Assembly: GCA_025526935.1 (NCBI GenBank)
Contig: JAHLKD010000032.1
Coordinates: 1 to 64,000, forward strand
DNA length: 64,000 bases
Source of the DNA: Cladochytrium replicatum
Lineage: Eukaryota; Chytridiomycota; Chytridiomycetes; Cladochytriales; Cladochytriaceae
Reading direction: 5' to 3'
This document shows positions 21,291 through 32,551 of this stretch, in pieces. How positions within the stretch are numbered: position 1 is the stretch's first letter; every line of letters begins with the position of its first letter. The translations under genes were made by a program, and so were the position numbers. Under the pieces are notes generated by a model. It saw only the letters and a list, made by a program, of their open reading frames with translations, was not told the DNA's origin and did no database searches.

Positions 21291-23410
21291 TCATTCCAGT
21301 GAGATGTCGAAACCGGTCGAGTCCCTGACGACCGGTTTGAACTTGACAGGCGGCAATCCTTTCGCCTTTGCCATCTTCTCGATCCGTTTCCAGTGCATCC
21401 AGTCTGGGTGGAGGTACTCGACATTGGGGTTACTCCGAACCGGCACAAAGTTGCGAGGAGAGCTGCCGAGCGCCGGCGGGCTCCCTTTCAATTTTCCAGT
21501 CGTGGCAATCGACGACACGGAATCCAGCCTCTCGATCCTCGGAAACGAAGGCCGGCGGTTTTGCTGCTGGGGGGAAATAAGGCCGAGTCCAGAGGGCGAC
21601 TCGGACATGCGACGAGCAGGTGGCGTTCCGAAATCGAGCTCGATTTCTTCGGATACCGGTGCAGTCTCCTTTGCCGGAGTTGGGCGAGGGCCAAAGTCAA
21701 ACTCGATTTCGCCCGAGTCCAATACCCTGGTGGACGTATCATCCGCCGCCAGCTCTTCTGCGATTGGTGCGCTTGGGGTTGCGGTTTCAATAAGGACGCG
21801 CATGGCTGATTTGTCCTCCTGATCCGGTGAGCCAAAGAAGGGCATTGTTGGAGGCGACGCTTTGTCGGCGCTGGAGCTGACCACAATCTGGGGGTAGAGG
21901 AGACTGCTGTCTCTCGACGGAGAGCCAGCTCCTGACGGTGAAATGGACGCCAAGGAATGGCGGCGCCTGAGGCTTCCGAACATTTCTCCTTCTGTACTGA
22001 AGGGAGATGAATCTGATGCCATGGAGGGCTCGACCGATTGTTTGGGAAACGAGCCTGCCTCGAAATAGGTTGTATTGAAAGGTGACGGGTCCGGATTCTG
22101 CACGAACGGGGATGGGTCAGCTGCCGCTGGCGTAACGAATGGCGAGGGGTCGGCGAGTCGAACGTTCGGACCGCTATCCCGCCGGCGCAATCCATTGATT
22201 ACAGAGTCAACTACGTCAGGGCTCCCCATGTACAAAGACGCAGCCGAAGAGTTGCGCGAGAATGGATTGTGGTCAATTCCAAACTCGTCCGTAATGAGAA
22301 TGGCCGGGGCAGTTCGCGAACGATTGCCCAGAGGAAGGCCAAACATGGGCTGCGGAGATGACGTCACTACACTAGTGAAATCAGAAGAGGTAATCGGGAG
22401 GGATTCGACTTCGGCAGCGAAAGGAATAGGAATGGGCTGTGAGTGAGAAGGCATCTCTGAAACAAGCGTTTCAGTCGATTTGTTCACGGGGAGCGACCCA
22501 AATTCAAATCCAAGACTAGCCCTTCGTTGTTCCACCTCGCGCTTCATCACAGCCGGGCTGATTGTGGTTTCGTAGTCTTCGTCAGGCTCGCTCTGGGGAA
22601 GTGATTCTCCCAAGTTCGCGGGGAGGGTGTAATATCGTCCGAGAGGAATATCCGTCTTGAAAGGATCTTCCTCCTCTGCCTCCATCTCACTGGAAAGCGA
22701 AGAGGACGTAACATCTATCGCCTCAAACGCAACCCTTTTTGCTGGTTTTTGCTTAAGGCTAGACATCGGCATAATAGAAGTTTGATGAGTATTATAGCGA
22801 TCGAGGGGAAGACCAAAAGAGCCCTAAAACGACAATATGATGAGATTTCAAAATCTAGCTAGGTGTTAGAACGTACAAACTCCAAATCCACCGTAGTACT
22901 GAGAGTAACGGATTCTGGAGTGGATAGTATTATATCCACTGGGGTCGATGGCTTGCCGATTTGCAGTTTCGGCTGATCCAACTTTGGCGACCTGTCAAGC
23001 GAAGCGAATGACGGCAACTCATTGGGTGGATTCTTCTTCTCCAAGTCCCCCAGCGAAAGCTGATTCTCGTAAGCAAACGACGCAGCACGAGCAGCGGCAT
23101 CCGGAGAGTGCATGACAGTAATAGAAGGCCGGCCCTCATCTTTGTTCTGACCTCGCAGTCTAGCGAGTCCCGCCTTCAACAAGCTCGTTTTCTGCTTCTT
23201 TGGCGCCGATGGGCTCGCTGATGGGACCGGTGGAGCGGGAGACGGAGGTGATGAGGGCGCATCTGAATTTGAGTTCTGCCTCGACAAGGAAAGGAATCGA
23301 AAGCGAGAATGTCCAGCAGGCTGCTGGTGTGGCTCTTCTAAACCCTTTGGAGACGAAGAAGGGGAAGAATCAGCCATAGTGGATGGGGAGCCTTGTTTCT
23401 TTGTGCGCAT
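21291..23410 (-). CDS. Disordered Ser/Pro-rich protein with PP1-docking motif
   Basis: Two exons (23410-22877 and 22823-21291) joined by a 53-nt GTACGT...TTTTAG intron give 688 aa in phase. The family is not recognised. The protein is almost wholly disordered and Ser/Pro/Asp-rich. Right after the junction is FGLPLDRYNTHQ, echoed about 60 residues later by DIPLGRYYTLP. Between them sits KRVAFEAI, a good RVxF motif for protein phosphatase 1 binding. The middle contains repeated DPSPF units (ADPSPFV, PDPSPFN) and EIEFDFGPRP/EIELDFGTPP repeats. A short conserved-looking C-terminus has YLHPDWMHWKRIEKMAKAKG. It could be a phosphatase or kinase scaffold, perhaps at polarity or cell-cycle structures; this is inference from motifs only. 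Confidence 0.75.
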
Positions 23411-23939
23411 GTTCGGGGTTTCCGTTATCCACAGGTTCCGAGGCGTAAGCGAACCTTTTGAGGATTCGATTCTGTTGTCAAAGGTTTAAGGGGCCGTGGC
23501 GTAGCGAATGGAACAGCCAATAGAAAATAAGGGGGAATGGGGGCGTCGAGAAGAGCAGTAGAGACAGGGCGACGGAAGGATGCTGAACCGAAGTACGGGA
23601 GTTCGTAGGCCATGCAAATGCAAATGCAAATGCAATTCACCGTCGATATATTGTTTTCTAGTAATACATTACTTATTATTACAGAACAATGTCGAAAGTT
23701 CTGCATCACTCTCAGCAACTGCGCTTCGGTTGTTGGATCGCATTAATAATACACATGAAAATGAAAATAATACAAAGCAACACCTGACACCAACGCAACG
23801 ATTGAATCACTTCATACTTAAGAGGGAAATGAGGAAAATCCGTTCGTTTCGGTCCATTTAGTTCCTCGAATTCAACTGTACTGTACCCCGCTGTTGGTGT
23901 AAATTTTTAGGTGTCACGGCTCAGGTAGAAGCTCGGGAC
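23411..23939. other. Intergenic with ATGCAA hexamer run
   Basis: This divergent spacer lies between the minus-strand gene starting at 23410 and the MFS pseudogene. Around 23611-23633 the hexamer atgcaa is repeated about four times in tandem. No gene is seen. Confidence 0.5.
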
Positions 23940-25744
23940 CCTCCAAAAGTGTAAGAGCATCTCGATGCTGCCAAAGAAGTGGTGGATTCGAGTTCGAACC
24001 TGGACGAGTCGAAGCCTATTCAATCCATAACCGTCAGAGCGGATTCAGACGTCAGTGACAAAGATGCTACTGTTTCAAAGACTGATCGATCGGAAACTAA
24101 AGGCGGTCCAGGAGCCAACGGAGATGAGGTTGCTGCCCCACTGGACAGAGTTCATTCTGGTGTTTCTGGGGTTAGTTTGCGGGGTTGTCTTGCACATGTT
24201 CCGCAATTGACTATTTCATTGTTCCAGACTGGCTCTCGGATTGCTGTTGCAAGCCCTCGACCAAACTATTGTGACTACAACGTGAGCTCTCACTCGTTGA
24301 TTTTTCCGCGACGTCAGTGTCTGATGAGAATGTCCCACCAAAAAAATTGCCGACTATTGTCACCGAGTTCCAAGCAGGAGACCTAATCGCATGGTGAGTC
24401 TTTATGAGTTTGTATCCGACAGCTAGATTAAATGTTTCTTGTTATGTTAGGGTCGGCACTGGATACATGCTAAAGTCGGCGAGTTTCGCCTGTGTCGATG
24501 GAGCTTGTTCGCTCAATAATCTTCTTATGTCTTGCCTTTCATTAGTTTCTGATATTTTCGGGAAAAATTAGACTTTCCTTAGCGTGATTATCATCTTTGA
24601 ATTCGGATCGCTCCTTTGCGGTCTTGCTAATGTGAGAAACAAGCACGGAGAAATTGAAATCAATCTGTACTAACATTGCGCTCATAGAGCATGGAGATGC
24701 TGATTGTTGGCCGTTGTTGGCCGCATCGTCCAAGACGTTGGGTGGGGGTGGGCTGTTGGCCTTATCCACATCATTATTTCGGGTCAGTTGTTCGGAAACG
24801 CGATTAATTAGTGCTGAAGCTTATTAAACAGATATCGTTTCATTGCGAGAACGCGGAAAGTACCAGGGAATGCTCGGTTCAGTTTGGGGTAGGCATCATC
24901 ATCAATACTTGAATACCGAATGACCGTTTCGGGTCTGAAGACCTTCCCCATGGTTGTTGGGCTGTTGGTTCTTTCAATCAGCAGTGGTGCGCAAGGCCAA
25001 GAAATTGCTCCAAATAATGGATTCCAACTTTGCTTTGTGCTCAGGTATATTCATATCGCGAACTGGCCGAATGATTGTTTTTGTTTTCTTCGGCGGTGTC
25101 GTGATCTCCACTACGATCGTTCTGCTGAGTCTCCTTACCGTCGATATCGAATACTGGAAGCTTGCTCTTATGATCTTCATGGCTGGTATCGGTGTCGGAT
25201 CCGTCTTGCACCGATAGTACTGCCCAGGATCTGTTTTGAAACTTCATGTGAGACTCTACTCTGATAAGGAGGACTTTCGACCAACCTGCATGAAATTGGA
25301 CAGACTTGTCACGACGGCAACTTGGAGGGATCCACTGCACCTTGCACGACAAGTACTCGCGTCTGTTGCAGTGACCGGCGGCATTTTCGTCAGTAAGCCC
25401 CAGGACGAGCTTTCCGCGAGACTTCCTGACCAAGTTAGCCAACGCACCGAATGCAATCCGTGCAATTGCTGCAAGCGTTCCCAATGGCGTTGGGGAAGAT
25501 TCTCCCAATCTATCTTCAATCCGTTACCGAGGGAATGCGCTTCGTTTTCTATGGAGCGATACCTTTTGCGATTATGATCTTCGTGTGCGGGTTCTTCCTG
25601 AAGAACTATCAGCGTCATAGACCTGAGGGGAAGCGTCCCGCTGCAGATGAATGTGCTGACGGGACTGTTATCGAGGTTGATTTGGATGTCAGGACGAGCA
25701 AGACTCCAGAGACGGAGGACGTGCGGAAGAAGGAAGAGGTTTAG
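23940..25744 (+). pseudogene. DHA2-type MFS multidrug transporter pseudogene
   Basis: Spliced pieces match the 14-TM DHA2 family in order: an acidic N-terminus, WTEFILVFLGLALGLL, LDQTIVTT, LPTIVTEFQAGDLIAW, VGTGYML, SDIFGK, FEFGSLLCGLA, MEMLIVGR, and DIVSLRERGKYQGMLG at about 24832-24890. Late pieces include SRTGRMIVFVFFGG and the C-terminal EGMRFVFYGAIPFAI helix. Breaks are clear. The N-terminal frame needs a 1-nt shift near 24090, an in-frame TAG follows SDIFGKN (about 24570), and a 10-bp tandem duplication (gttggccgtt region, about 24707) shifts the frame after MLIVGR. Several later segments are also out of frame. Functional members export drugs or metabolites across the plasma membrane or vacuole. 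Confidence 0.8.
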
Positions 25745-25895
25745 GTTTGCTTTCTTTTCAGTGTAAACGTTTAGATTGAATTAGTGCTTCTTTTGCCTGC
25801 TCATTTCCTGTCATGTTTTATGCTTCACAAAGCTGCAAATTGTTCTTTTAAGTTAAGAGAACTTTTCAACTCCGTGGCACAGTTTCTGGCAATTC

Positions 25896-26858
25896 ATGGA
25901 GTCGAGTGACCCAACACGGGCAGTAACTAATGGCAACGACGGGGACGACGACGACGACGACGAGGATGATGTAAACTACGTCGCTTCCGGTATGTGGCAC
26001 GCCCCCAGCTTTGGCAGCCACCAAATGGTAGTCTCACCCAACTTCTTTCCATTTTTTTGGGCTAAACTGCATACCTGAACACTTTCATTGTCGACCCAGA
26101 TGTGAGCTCTGACGACGATGAAGAAAGTGCCAATAGCGATACCGACGGGGAACAAAAATCCGTGCCTTCAAAGCGGAAGCGCTCTGCCACGACTCGGACT
26201 GACACAACTGTTCCGAACGAACTTCGAAAACGAACCACGAGAGCAACTGCAGCGGCTGGCACGGTCGCAACCAATCGGAGACTATCTCCTCCGCCAGCTC
26301 TAAAAGCACAACAGGAAGTCTCCCCGGAAGATGCCGAAGCACGTAAAAAGCGGGTGAACGCGATCTGGGAAGACATGAAAGCAGGCACCGGCGGCATTGG
26401 CTCATCCGCACGGAAAACTCCGCTCGCTGAGCCGCCACCTGTATCTCCTCCAAAGGAGACGGGTCCAAAACCGGCACAGCCAGCGACAACGCCAACACCA
26501 AAGAACGGAGCCAATGGAAGGGGATCAGCGGGTCCAAGACGATTGTCAAACAAGCTTGAAAAGGTTGCGGAGCGGTACGGGGTGGACGGGAAGAGCGGAA
26601 GGAAACTCAACACGCTGGAGAAGAGCAAGAAAGACTGGGCTGCATTTGTGTCAAAGGAAGGCATCGAAGATGATCTGAAGCAGCATAATAAGGATGGGTG
26701 AGTGTCCAGAACGCCCAATGATCATTGGGGACATATATAGCTGACTTTCACTTGTCAGTTATTTAGAGAAGGTGGCATTCTTGCAGCGCACAGACGAAAG
26801 GCAAGCCGAGATGATCAGCCAACTGAAAAAGAAGCGAAGTGGAAACTCAAATTTTTAA
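25896..26858 (+). CDS. SWC5: Swc5/BCNT (CFDP1-like) subunit of the SWR1 chromatin remodeler
   Basis: Three exons (25896-25989, 26100-26697, 26759-26858) splice in phase to 263 aa. The N-terminus is a long Asp/Glu tract (DGDDDDDDEDD), then Lys/Arg-Ser and Pro/Ala-rich linkers with KRKR. The C-terminal ~75 residues are the BCNT-C domain: KLNTLEKSKKDWAAFV, then KEGIEDDL, then NKDGYLEKVAFLQR split by the second intron, then a basic KKKR end. In yeast Swc5 activates the SWR1 complex, which exchanges H2A for H2A.Z. The acidic N-terminus is known to bind histone H2A-H2B. Length is close to family norm. Confidence 0.92.
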
Positions 26859-26980
26859 TAATAATAATAATGTGTATGCTTTGATTCAACTTGAATGTAA
26901 TGTCGTCTGCAAAGCATGGGGTTGGCATCGGCGGTGGGATTACTTTCAAATCACCGCTGGAAAAATTTTGACTCCTTCAA

Positions 26981-28203
26981 ATGCACGCAGCAGTGGTTTC
27001 GGTATGCCCACTAGGAGCCCTGGACAAAGTTTACATGTTGGGGGAATAGGGTTGCGACTCGGGTATCGGACTCGAAGTGTCCAGACAACTTGTGGCAGCC
27101 GGCTTCCTCGTGTTCGCTGGCTGCTTCACCTACCAGGGCATTCGAGCGGCTAACAAGGCAGCAATCGAGAGCATGGGAACGACCAAAAATCCCGGGTCAT
27201 TGATTGCTGTGCGGCTGGATATAAGCAGTGGCGACTCCATCAAAGAACTTCGCAACCTCGTGAAGGAACGCTGCCCCGACGGAATCTAGTTCGTGAAACC
27301 ATTTTAACTCAATCCTCGTCCAACAGGACTGATCCTTATCTTCCCAAAATTCCAAAGCTGCCTCATCAACAATGCTGGGATGATGGTCACTGGTAACAAA
27401 TTGCAAACCCTTTGCTCAGTAACCAATACATGGCCTATTCCCTCTAGCCGCAGCTGAATGGACTTCCATGGATATGTACCGGAAGATCATGGACGTCAAC
27501 TACTTTGGCCACGTAGAAATGACAAAGTGCTTCCTCCCGTTGATTAGGAAATACGCTAGCTTGGCAAAGCCAAATGATCTCCGGCCACGGATCATTTTCA
27601 CGTCAAGCGCTTCCGCTTTTGCTGGAAATCCAGGTCTCACTGCGTATGCGGCATCAAAACGAGCCATCGAAGGTTTTGGCCAATCTCTCGCGGAAGAGCT
27701 TCTCATGTTTGGGATATACGTCAGCATGGTCGAGCCGGGAGGAGTAAAGTACGTAATTATTTGCTGCAATCATCGATTTCGGTTTAAATATTCTGAGTTA
27801 CAGCACGCAGGTGTTGAAAGATATGGGCGCGAGTGTTTACCCAAACTATGTCAGACAAGAAGACGAGATTAAGAACGCATACACGAGAGACTACGCGGTT
27901 CAGCTGGATAATCTTGGAGCGATGGCTATCAAACCTTCTAACCAACAATTACTCTTAAATCCATCTGATGTTGCCAACAAGATACTCCAATTAGTGAATT
28001 CGAAAGTTCCAAGGTACAATGTGTTTGTGGTTCTCAAGGTTTTAAACTGAATCTAGATTGTTGGCAGGCTGATAAATATGATGGGACTAACAGGTCTATT
28101 TGAGATTCTGCTTACCCACCTCGGAGTACACATCAAACATTGGATCTTTGCAAATGTACTGGGTATTTACTTTGGCAAGCATTTTGCAAGGAAGTTCCTG
28201 TAA
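26981..28203 (+). CDS. Short-chain dehydrogenase/reductase, retinol dehydrogenase-like, membrane-anchored
   Basis: Six exons (26981-27001, 27050-27288, 27358-27392, 27448-27748, 27804-28013, 28068-28203) close in phase to 313 aa. The 21-nt first exon supplies MHAAVVS and the second begins GCDSGIG, together forming the cofactor-binding Gly motif. Further SDR landmarks are GIYCLINNAG, FTSSASAF with the catalytic Ser, YAASK and EPGGVNT. Several SDR9C/retinol dehydrogenase and 17-beta-HSD relatives share the CDSGIG form. The end is hydrophobic and basic (HWIFANVL...HFARKFL), suggesting a C-terminal membrane anchor, perhaps in the ER. The substrate is unknown; a lipid alcohol or steroid is a family-based guess. 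The tiny first exon is the least certain part. Confidence 0.85.
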
Positions 28204-28304
28204 CCATACCTCATGGAAAACAAAGTTGACTAACTGATGCAAAACATGAAAAGAAGAAGTGGCCGTCGCGATAGTATAATTATTCTTAGTAAAGTATGTT
28301 AATG

Positions 28305-28377
28305 CGCCCGAGCAGAGATTCGAACTCTGGACTTCTTGCTCCGGAGGCAAGCTATCTATCCACTGATATACACGAGC
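28305..28377 (-). tRNA. tRNA-Arg (anticodon CCG)
   Basis: Read on the minus strand, 73 nt fold as a cloverleaf. The acceptor stem GCTCGTG/CTCGGGC has one U-U mismatch and one G-U pair, and the D stem is TATC/GATA with GG in its loop. The anticodon stem CTTGC/GCAAG encloses CTCCGGA (anticodon CCG, reading CGG). The variable loop has 5 nt, and the T stem CAGAG/CTCTG has a TTCGAAT loop. The discriminator is G. There is no intron and CCA is not encoded. It lies just downstream of the SDR gene and in the opposite orientation, and its 5' flank is packed with LINE 3' ends. Confidence 0.93.
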
Positions 28378-28409
28378 TGAAAAATATAATCAATTTTTCT
28401 TATTCTATA

Positions 28410-28524
28410 GCTTCTTTCCAATGTGCGGGTCCATTACCATCTTGGAAGGCACTTTGGGTGTTGTTTTTTGTTATGCATTGTATGTGCAAAATAAATAAAT
28501 AATATTGCTAAAATTAAAAAAAAC
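28410..28524 (+). mobile_element. LINE 3' end fragment with A-rich tail
   Basis: It is nearly identical to the LINE 3' terminus at 7150-7252, including gttatgcattgtatgtgcaa and aataatatt, and ends in an A-rich tail. This is a severely 5'-truncated insertion. It starts about 33 bp from the 5' end of the tRNA-Arg gene. Confidence 0.85.
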
Positions 28525-28697
28525 ATTTTTATTATTTATTACTTTCATGTTGGGGCACATATGCAGCACATGATAGTCGCCTAAGGTTTGAGTTTAACTC
28601 ATCAGGTTTTTTCCCACCTTTCCCTTTGTTGCACTTGCTTCCCTATGTGCTTGTCCAATGGCCATTTGTAAGGCACTTTCGGTGTTGTTTATTCTCC
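28525..28697 (+). mobile_element. Second LINE 3' UTR fragment
   Basis: It matches the LINE 3' UTR at about 7020-7200 (tttattatttattact, ggtttgagttta, ttccctatgtgct, tgtaaggcactttcgg). It breaks off before the oligo-A and directly abuts the previous fragment's tail. Confidence 0.75.
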
Positions 28698-29048
28698 CAC
28701 CGTGAGACAGAAGGAACTGTTGTCGCTCTGTGATGATTCTCCCAGGAAACTTCCATCGGCGGAGGTGGAACCCTGATGGGTACTTGATATCGTATCGGGG
28801 AACAGTGATTGTGAAGGGTAAGGTTGTTGTTGACTTATGCAGTGCTAGAGCGGTGATATTGGAGGAGGTGCAGGAGGAGAAAGCCACACTGGTGATACAC
28901 CAGAAGATGTGGAAGTTGGTCAAACATGAATTTTGTCAGGTGTGATAGAGGTCTGAGGTTGTTATTGCACATTGCTTTTCAGACACTTTCCCTCTTCTCC
29001 GTGGATTGTTCAAAGGTTTGATTTTAAGTCCTTCGCTTTACATCAACG
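28698..29048. other. Uncharacterised sequence between LINE pieces
   Basis: One plus-strand ORF (28730-28945, 71 codons, with GKVVVDLCSARAVI) has no recognisable family. The rest shows no feature. It may be unique sequence split from its context by insertions. Confidence 0.35.
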
Positions 29049-29234
29049 CAGGGTCTGCCACGAGTCACATTGAGTCAAATATTTGGCTATAATTGACTCG
29101 TGATCATTTGTGGTTTCCTTTGATTTTACTCACCAGTCAAATGCCAGACAGCCCATTTGACTCGCCAAATATTTGATGTAGGTTCAAATAGTTTTGACAA
29201 ATCAAATAAAGAATTTGAATCGTGGCAGACCCTA
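29049..29234. mobile_element. hAT-type MITE, 186 bp
   Basis: The terminal inverted repeats CAGGGTCTGCCACGAGTCA (29049-29067) and, on the other strand, TAGGGTCTGCCACGATTCA match at 17 of 19 positions and fit the YAGGG hAT end. The inside is AT-rich with several tttgac/gtcaaa words in both orientations and no coding capacity. Flanks catcaacg and aatcacct match only partly, so the target duplication has decayed or the ends are off by one. A related remnant is at 15234-15321. Confidence 0.75.
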
Positions 29235-30300
29235 AATCACCTTTCCTTAACAATCGCTTCTTCCATTGGCCCCATCCTTCACAATGTCACATTACAATGC
29301 TTTTCTTTATGCTATGATTTAGCCTTTATTGCGAAATAACATGCAGATGCAAGAGCACTTCTATTTTGTGAACAGTTTGAAGACAGCCACTATTATTCCT
29401 TTGCCCCTCAGTGAAAAATCTGTCTTCTTTCTCGCCTATTCCTCCTGACATCTTCTTTTACTTCATGGACAGCCACTCCCTGTTAAAAACCAGTTTCGAT
29501 ACTTAGGTATGTTATTCTAACAATTCTGGTTTGGATATTTCTGCCACTATTACCCATTGCCTCTCCAAAGCGTGTGACATCTTTTGCTCTCTTACCGCTT
29601 ACGTTCTTGCCCATCATTTATTTTGCTATTTATTCAGCCAGCTCATGAGTTTGGACTTTTGTCATCCTGTTCTTCTCCAGCATCTTGTTCACCTTTGTAG
29701 TTTCCCCGACTGAACGTTTTGTTCCTTTCTTTGTCTTTCTCTTCATACCTCAGTTAATGGTGTATTGTTGTTTTTCAACTTCCGCACAATGAATTTTGCC
29801 TACTATTTCTTCCTTCAGTTTCAAAAATTGTTGATCATTTATGAGCAGATGATGCCCTCCTTATGATTCACTCAGTACTTCCATTTCTCAGTTCAAAACG
29901 TTTAGCATTCGCCCTAACCCTGTTCCTTTCTAAAATCGAAGGCTTTTTCCTGTAGTACCTCATGATATACTCCCTCCACAAAATTTGGCTTCATTGCATG
30001 GATTTCCCTTTGATAATTTCGCCACTACAATCATTTCTCGCTCCCGCTTTCTGGATCTCTAATTGCCTTTCAGCTCTCTGAGGTTTTGAGTATATGATGC
30101 TTGTTTTATATTTATTCTCAGCCTGTTTTGATGCCTTCAATGGGTTGTCACAGGTTTGAGTTTTTTCTCTACTTTCTTTGATGATATTTTTTGTTATTGC
30201 CACTGACGTGCGTGCTGGCTTTATGACCAATTTGCGAGGCACTTGGTTTTGTTTTATTTTGCCTTACGTATAAATTATATTGTTCAAATTTTGTGTCAAA
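29235..30300 (+). mobile_element. Degenerate LINE copy (RT palm to 3' UTR)
   Basis: Short matches in collinear order tie it to the LINE at 3.8-7.25 kb. The FADD region is at about 29298 (cttttctttatgctatgatttagcc), and a cactccctgttaaaaaccag block near 29470 corresponds to 6010-6050. The 3' UTR phrase gggttgtcacaggtttgag lies at about 30140, and gcgaggcacttgg at about 30235. It has no open frame. It is much older than the copies at 28.4 kb. Confidence 0.75.
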
Positions 30301-30419
30301 GAATAACATTTTTAAGAGCTACAAGTGAGGGTACTCAATTTTGAAGCTTTCGTCATCACGATTGCACGCATAGTGACAAACATGCGTGATGGATGTGGGT
30401 TGTTTGAATCTACATTAGA

Positions 30420-32551
30420 TTACTGAGCGCTCACAACAGCATTAAACCAAATTACAGCCTCAGACTTTGAGTGTTTCCTGTTGACTTGCTCATGTTTTGC
30501 GTGGTTGAGCACGCTGTTCCATATTAACTCAACACATGCTCGAAGGTCTTCTGCCCGGTAGCCTGACAATCGAGAGTGCTCTTCGCTCTAAAAAAACTTA
30601 GGGTGAGCTATCTTTCGAGAAACCATGGATATAACCAAACCCCACCCATTCTCGCCTCATCATTCCACCTGCCAAGAACATAGCAGCGGCTGCAATGTGC
30701 GATGGCAGATAGAGGAGGAAACGATAGTCGTCCATTGTAATCTCGGTGAAGTACTTTGCAAGCGATCGAACATCTTCGTCAAAACCATCAGCGCGCGATA
30801 TCCTCCGAACGAAACCGAGGGGGCACGGGTACGATAGATCGTAATCCACTGCCTGCAACGCAAAGCGTTCCCCTTGCACAATCTCTTTGGCGGTGTACTG
30901 ATCTTGGCAAAGGGTGACAAGCTCCTTCACGAGCGGCGTCTGAAGCTCTTCCCGCTTGCAGGCTAGAAGGAATGCCGCGACGCAAAGCAGTTGTAGTCGG
31001 GGTCGAGCGATGTGCCGTATTGAAAGCACCCGGTCTACGATATTGACGGCGAGGAATATAGTTTCTGTTCGATGATGGTAAAAGTCGTTGTTGATTTGGA
31101 TAATCCACTCTACTGCCATCCTTCGCATGTCCCAATCTATCTCATTCTGCATATCTGCCCAATTCGCCAACGGCCGAGTTCGAATCTACCAAACATGGAC
31201 AACATTTTATGAGGTGATCGAGATGACAACATGAGACCTAATCACCTCGCATTCTCTTTCATAATCATAAATGTCATCTGCATATTCAGTCAGTAGAAGC
31301 TCATCGCATAATGGGTTCTTCTCTATCGTGTCGGATCCGCGTTCGTTTCTGTTGTCCTTCTTCTGAGCTATGTCTTGCGGAAGCAATCTTGAGAGCAGCT
31401 CTGCTGGGGTTTCATTTGGCTTGTCAACACTCATGGCAGTATGATCTTTCAGTTTTGTCTGGTTTGGGCGCGAAGGCGTAATGACGGCGGCAGCATCAAA
31501 GCTCGCATATCCAGAATCATATTCGAACCTTTGAGATAGTCTGCTATCATTCGGTTGATACCCTTAACCAAAATGGTAAGTCTGACTCTTCAGAGCACTA
31601 AATAGAAACTTACGGCTGATCACAAATGAAGATTCTAAAATGCTTGTTCTATGCCATCGTGAACCGCCTCCATCAACCGCACCAGCATCCAAATATGCTG
31701 GCGTTCCAGTACTGTTCGACGGTATTCTACTCTGAGCTTTCCCCGTGCTGATAATGGGCTGAGATCTGGGTATCAATGAATTAATAGATCCAGAAGCTGA
31801 AGCTGTTCCACGTTTGTTTGTATTTGAAGTTGCCGTTGAGGTTCCCTTCCAACCCAACCAAGAACCCGTTGGAGGAGGCTGTTTCTTATTTGCAGTATCC
31901 TTTTTGGGTCTTTTTGATGCCATCCATGAACCTCCACACTTTCTCTCAGGTTGAGTATAGGCGGCTTCATTTTGGCGCATTGATTGAGGTGCTGGGCCAG
32001 TTCGCACCCTTTTGGTTTTGACCTCTTCATCTCCTGTTCGAGTCAATGACAGCCTTCGTTTCTCCGAGTTTTCACTGCGGCTGATGGTTGCGAGAGGTAC
32101 TCGTAGCGGTCCCAAACTGCTGATGTTGGTGGGACCTCTCCTCTGATCGCTTTGCCCAAGCGGGCGATTCAGAGAGAATTCTTTCCCGTTATTTAGCTGA
32201 GCACGAGAATAAGAATGGATGTTTTCAGAGGAAATGTTCCGAGGTACGTTGGTTCGGTCTTTCACGGCTGGTTTAATCGGAACAGAGGGCTTTGAGATAG
32301 CATGAACTATTGTACGATGTGATCCACTCAGCTGTACTGATGTAGTTAAAATCGCAGATGATCCCTGTCAGCGCATGTGTTAGATAATGCATTTGGGTTT
32401 GTTTACAACATGCCTTGCTCCGCGAGTCAGGCTGTGCCAATGAGTTGCGTTCTGTCTTCGATATTTTAGATAATCCATTGCTCGGACGCGGATGGCCAGC
32501 GACTGTAGCGTTTTCATCCCTCGCGGGACATTTGGAATGGATCCAGCTCAT
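30420..32551 (-). CDS. B-type mitotic cyclin
   Basis: Five exons (32551-32414, 32364-31614, 31562-31246, 31185-30624, 30562-30420) close in phase to 636 aa. The first intron is GC-AG (AAG|GCATGT). The N-terminus is long and basic, with a destruction-box candidate RVPLATISRSEN near residue 134. The cyclin core starts with YADDIYDYERECEIRTRP, the B-type hallmark. It continues with DMRRMAVEWI (the MRAIL-like CDK contact helix), ETIFLAVNIVDRVLS and FLLACKREE. The C-terminal cyclin fold has LPSHIAAAAMFLA, and the last exon supplies GYRAEDLRACVELIW. It should drive mitotic entry with Cdk1 and be degraded by the APC/C. It is longer than most B cyclins because of its disordered N-terminal ~380 residues. 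Confidence 0.9.

Noticed and set aside
24040-24170. MFS gene as functional with unusual introns
   Set aside because: A TAG and a 10-bp duplication fall inside conserved exon text, and no splice could remove both without losing core helices.
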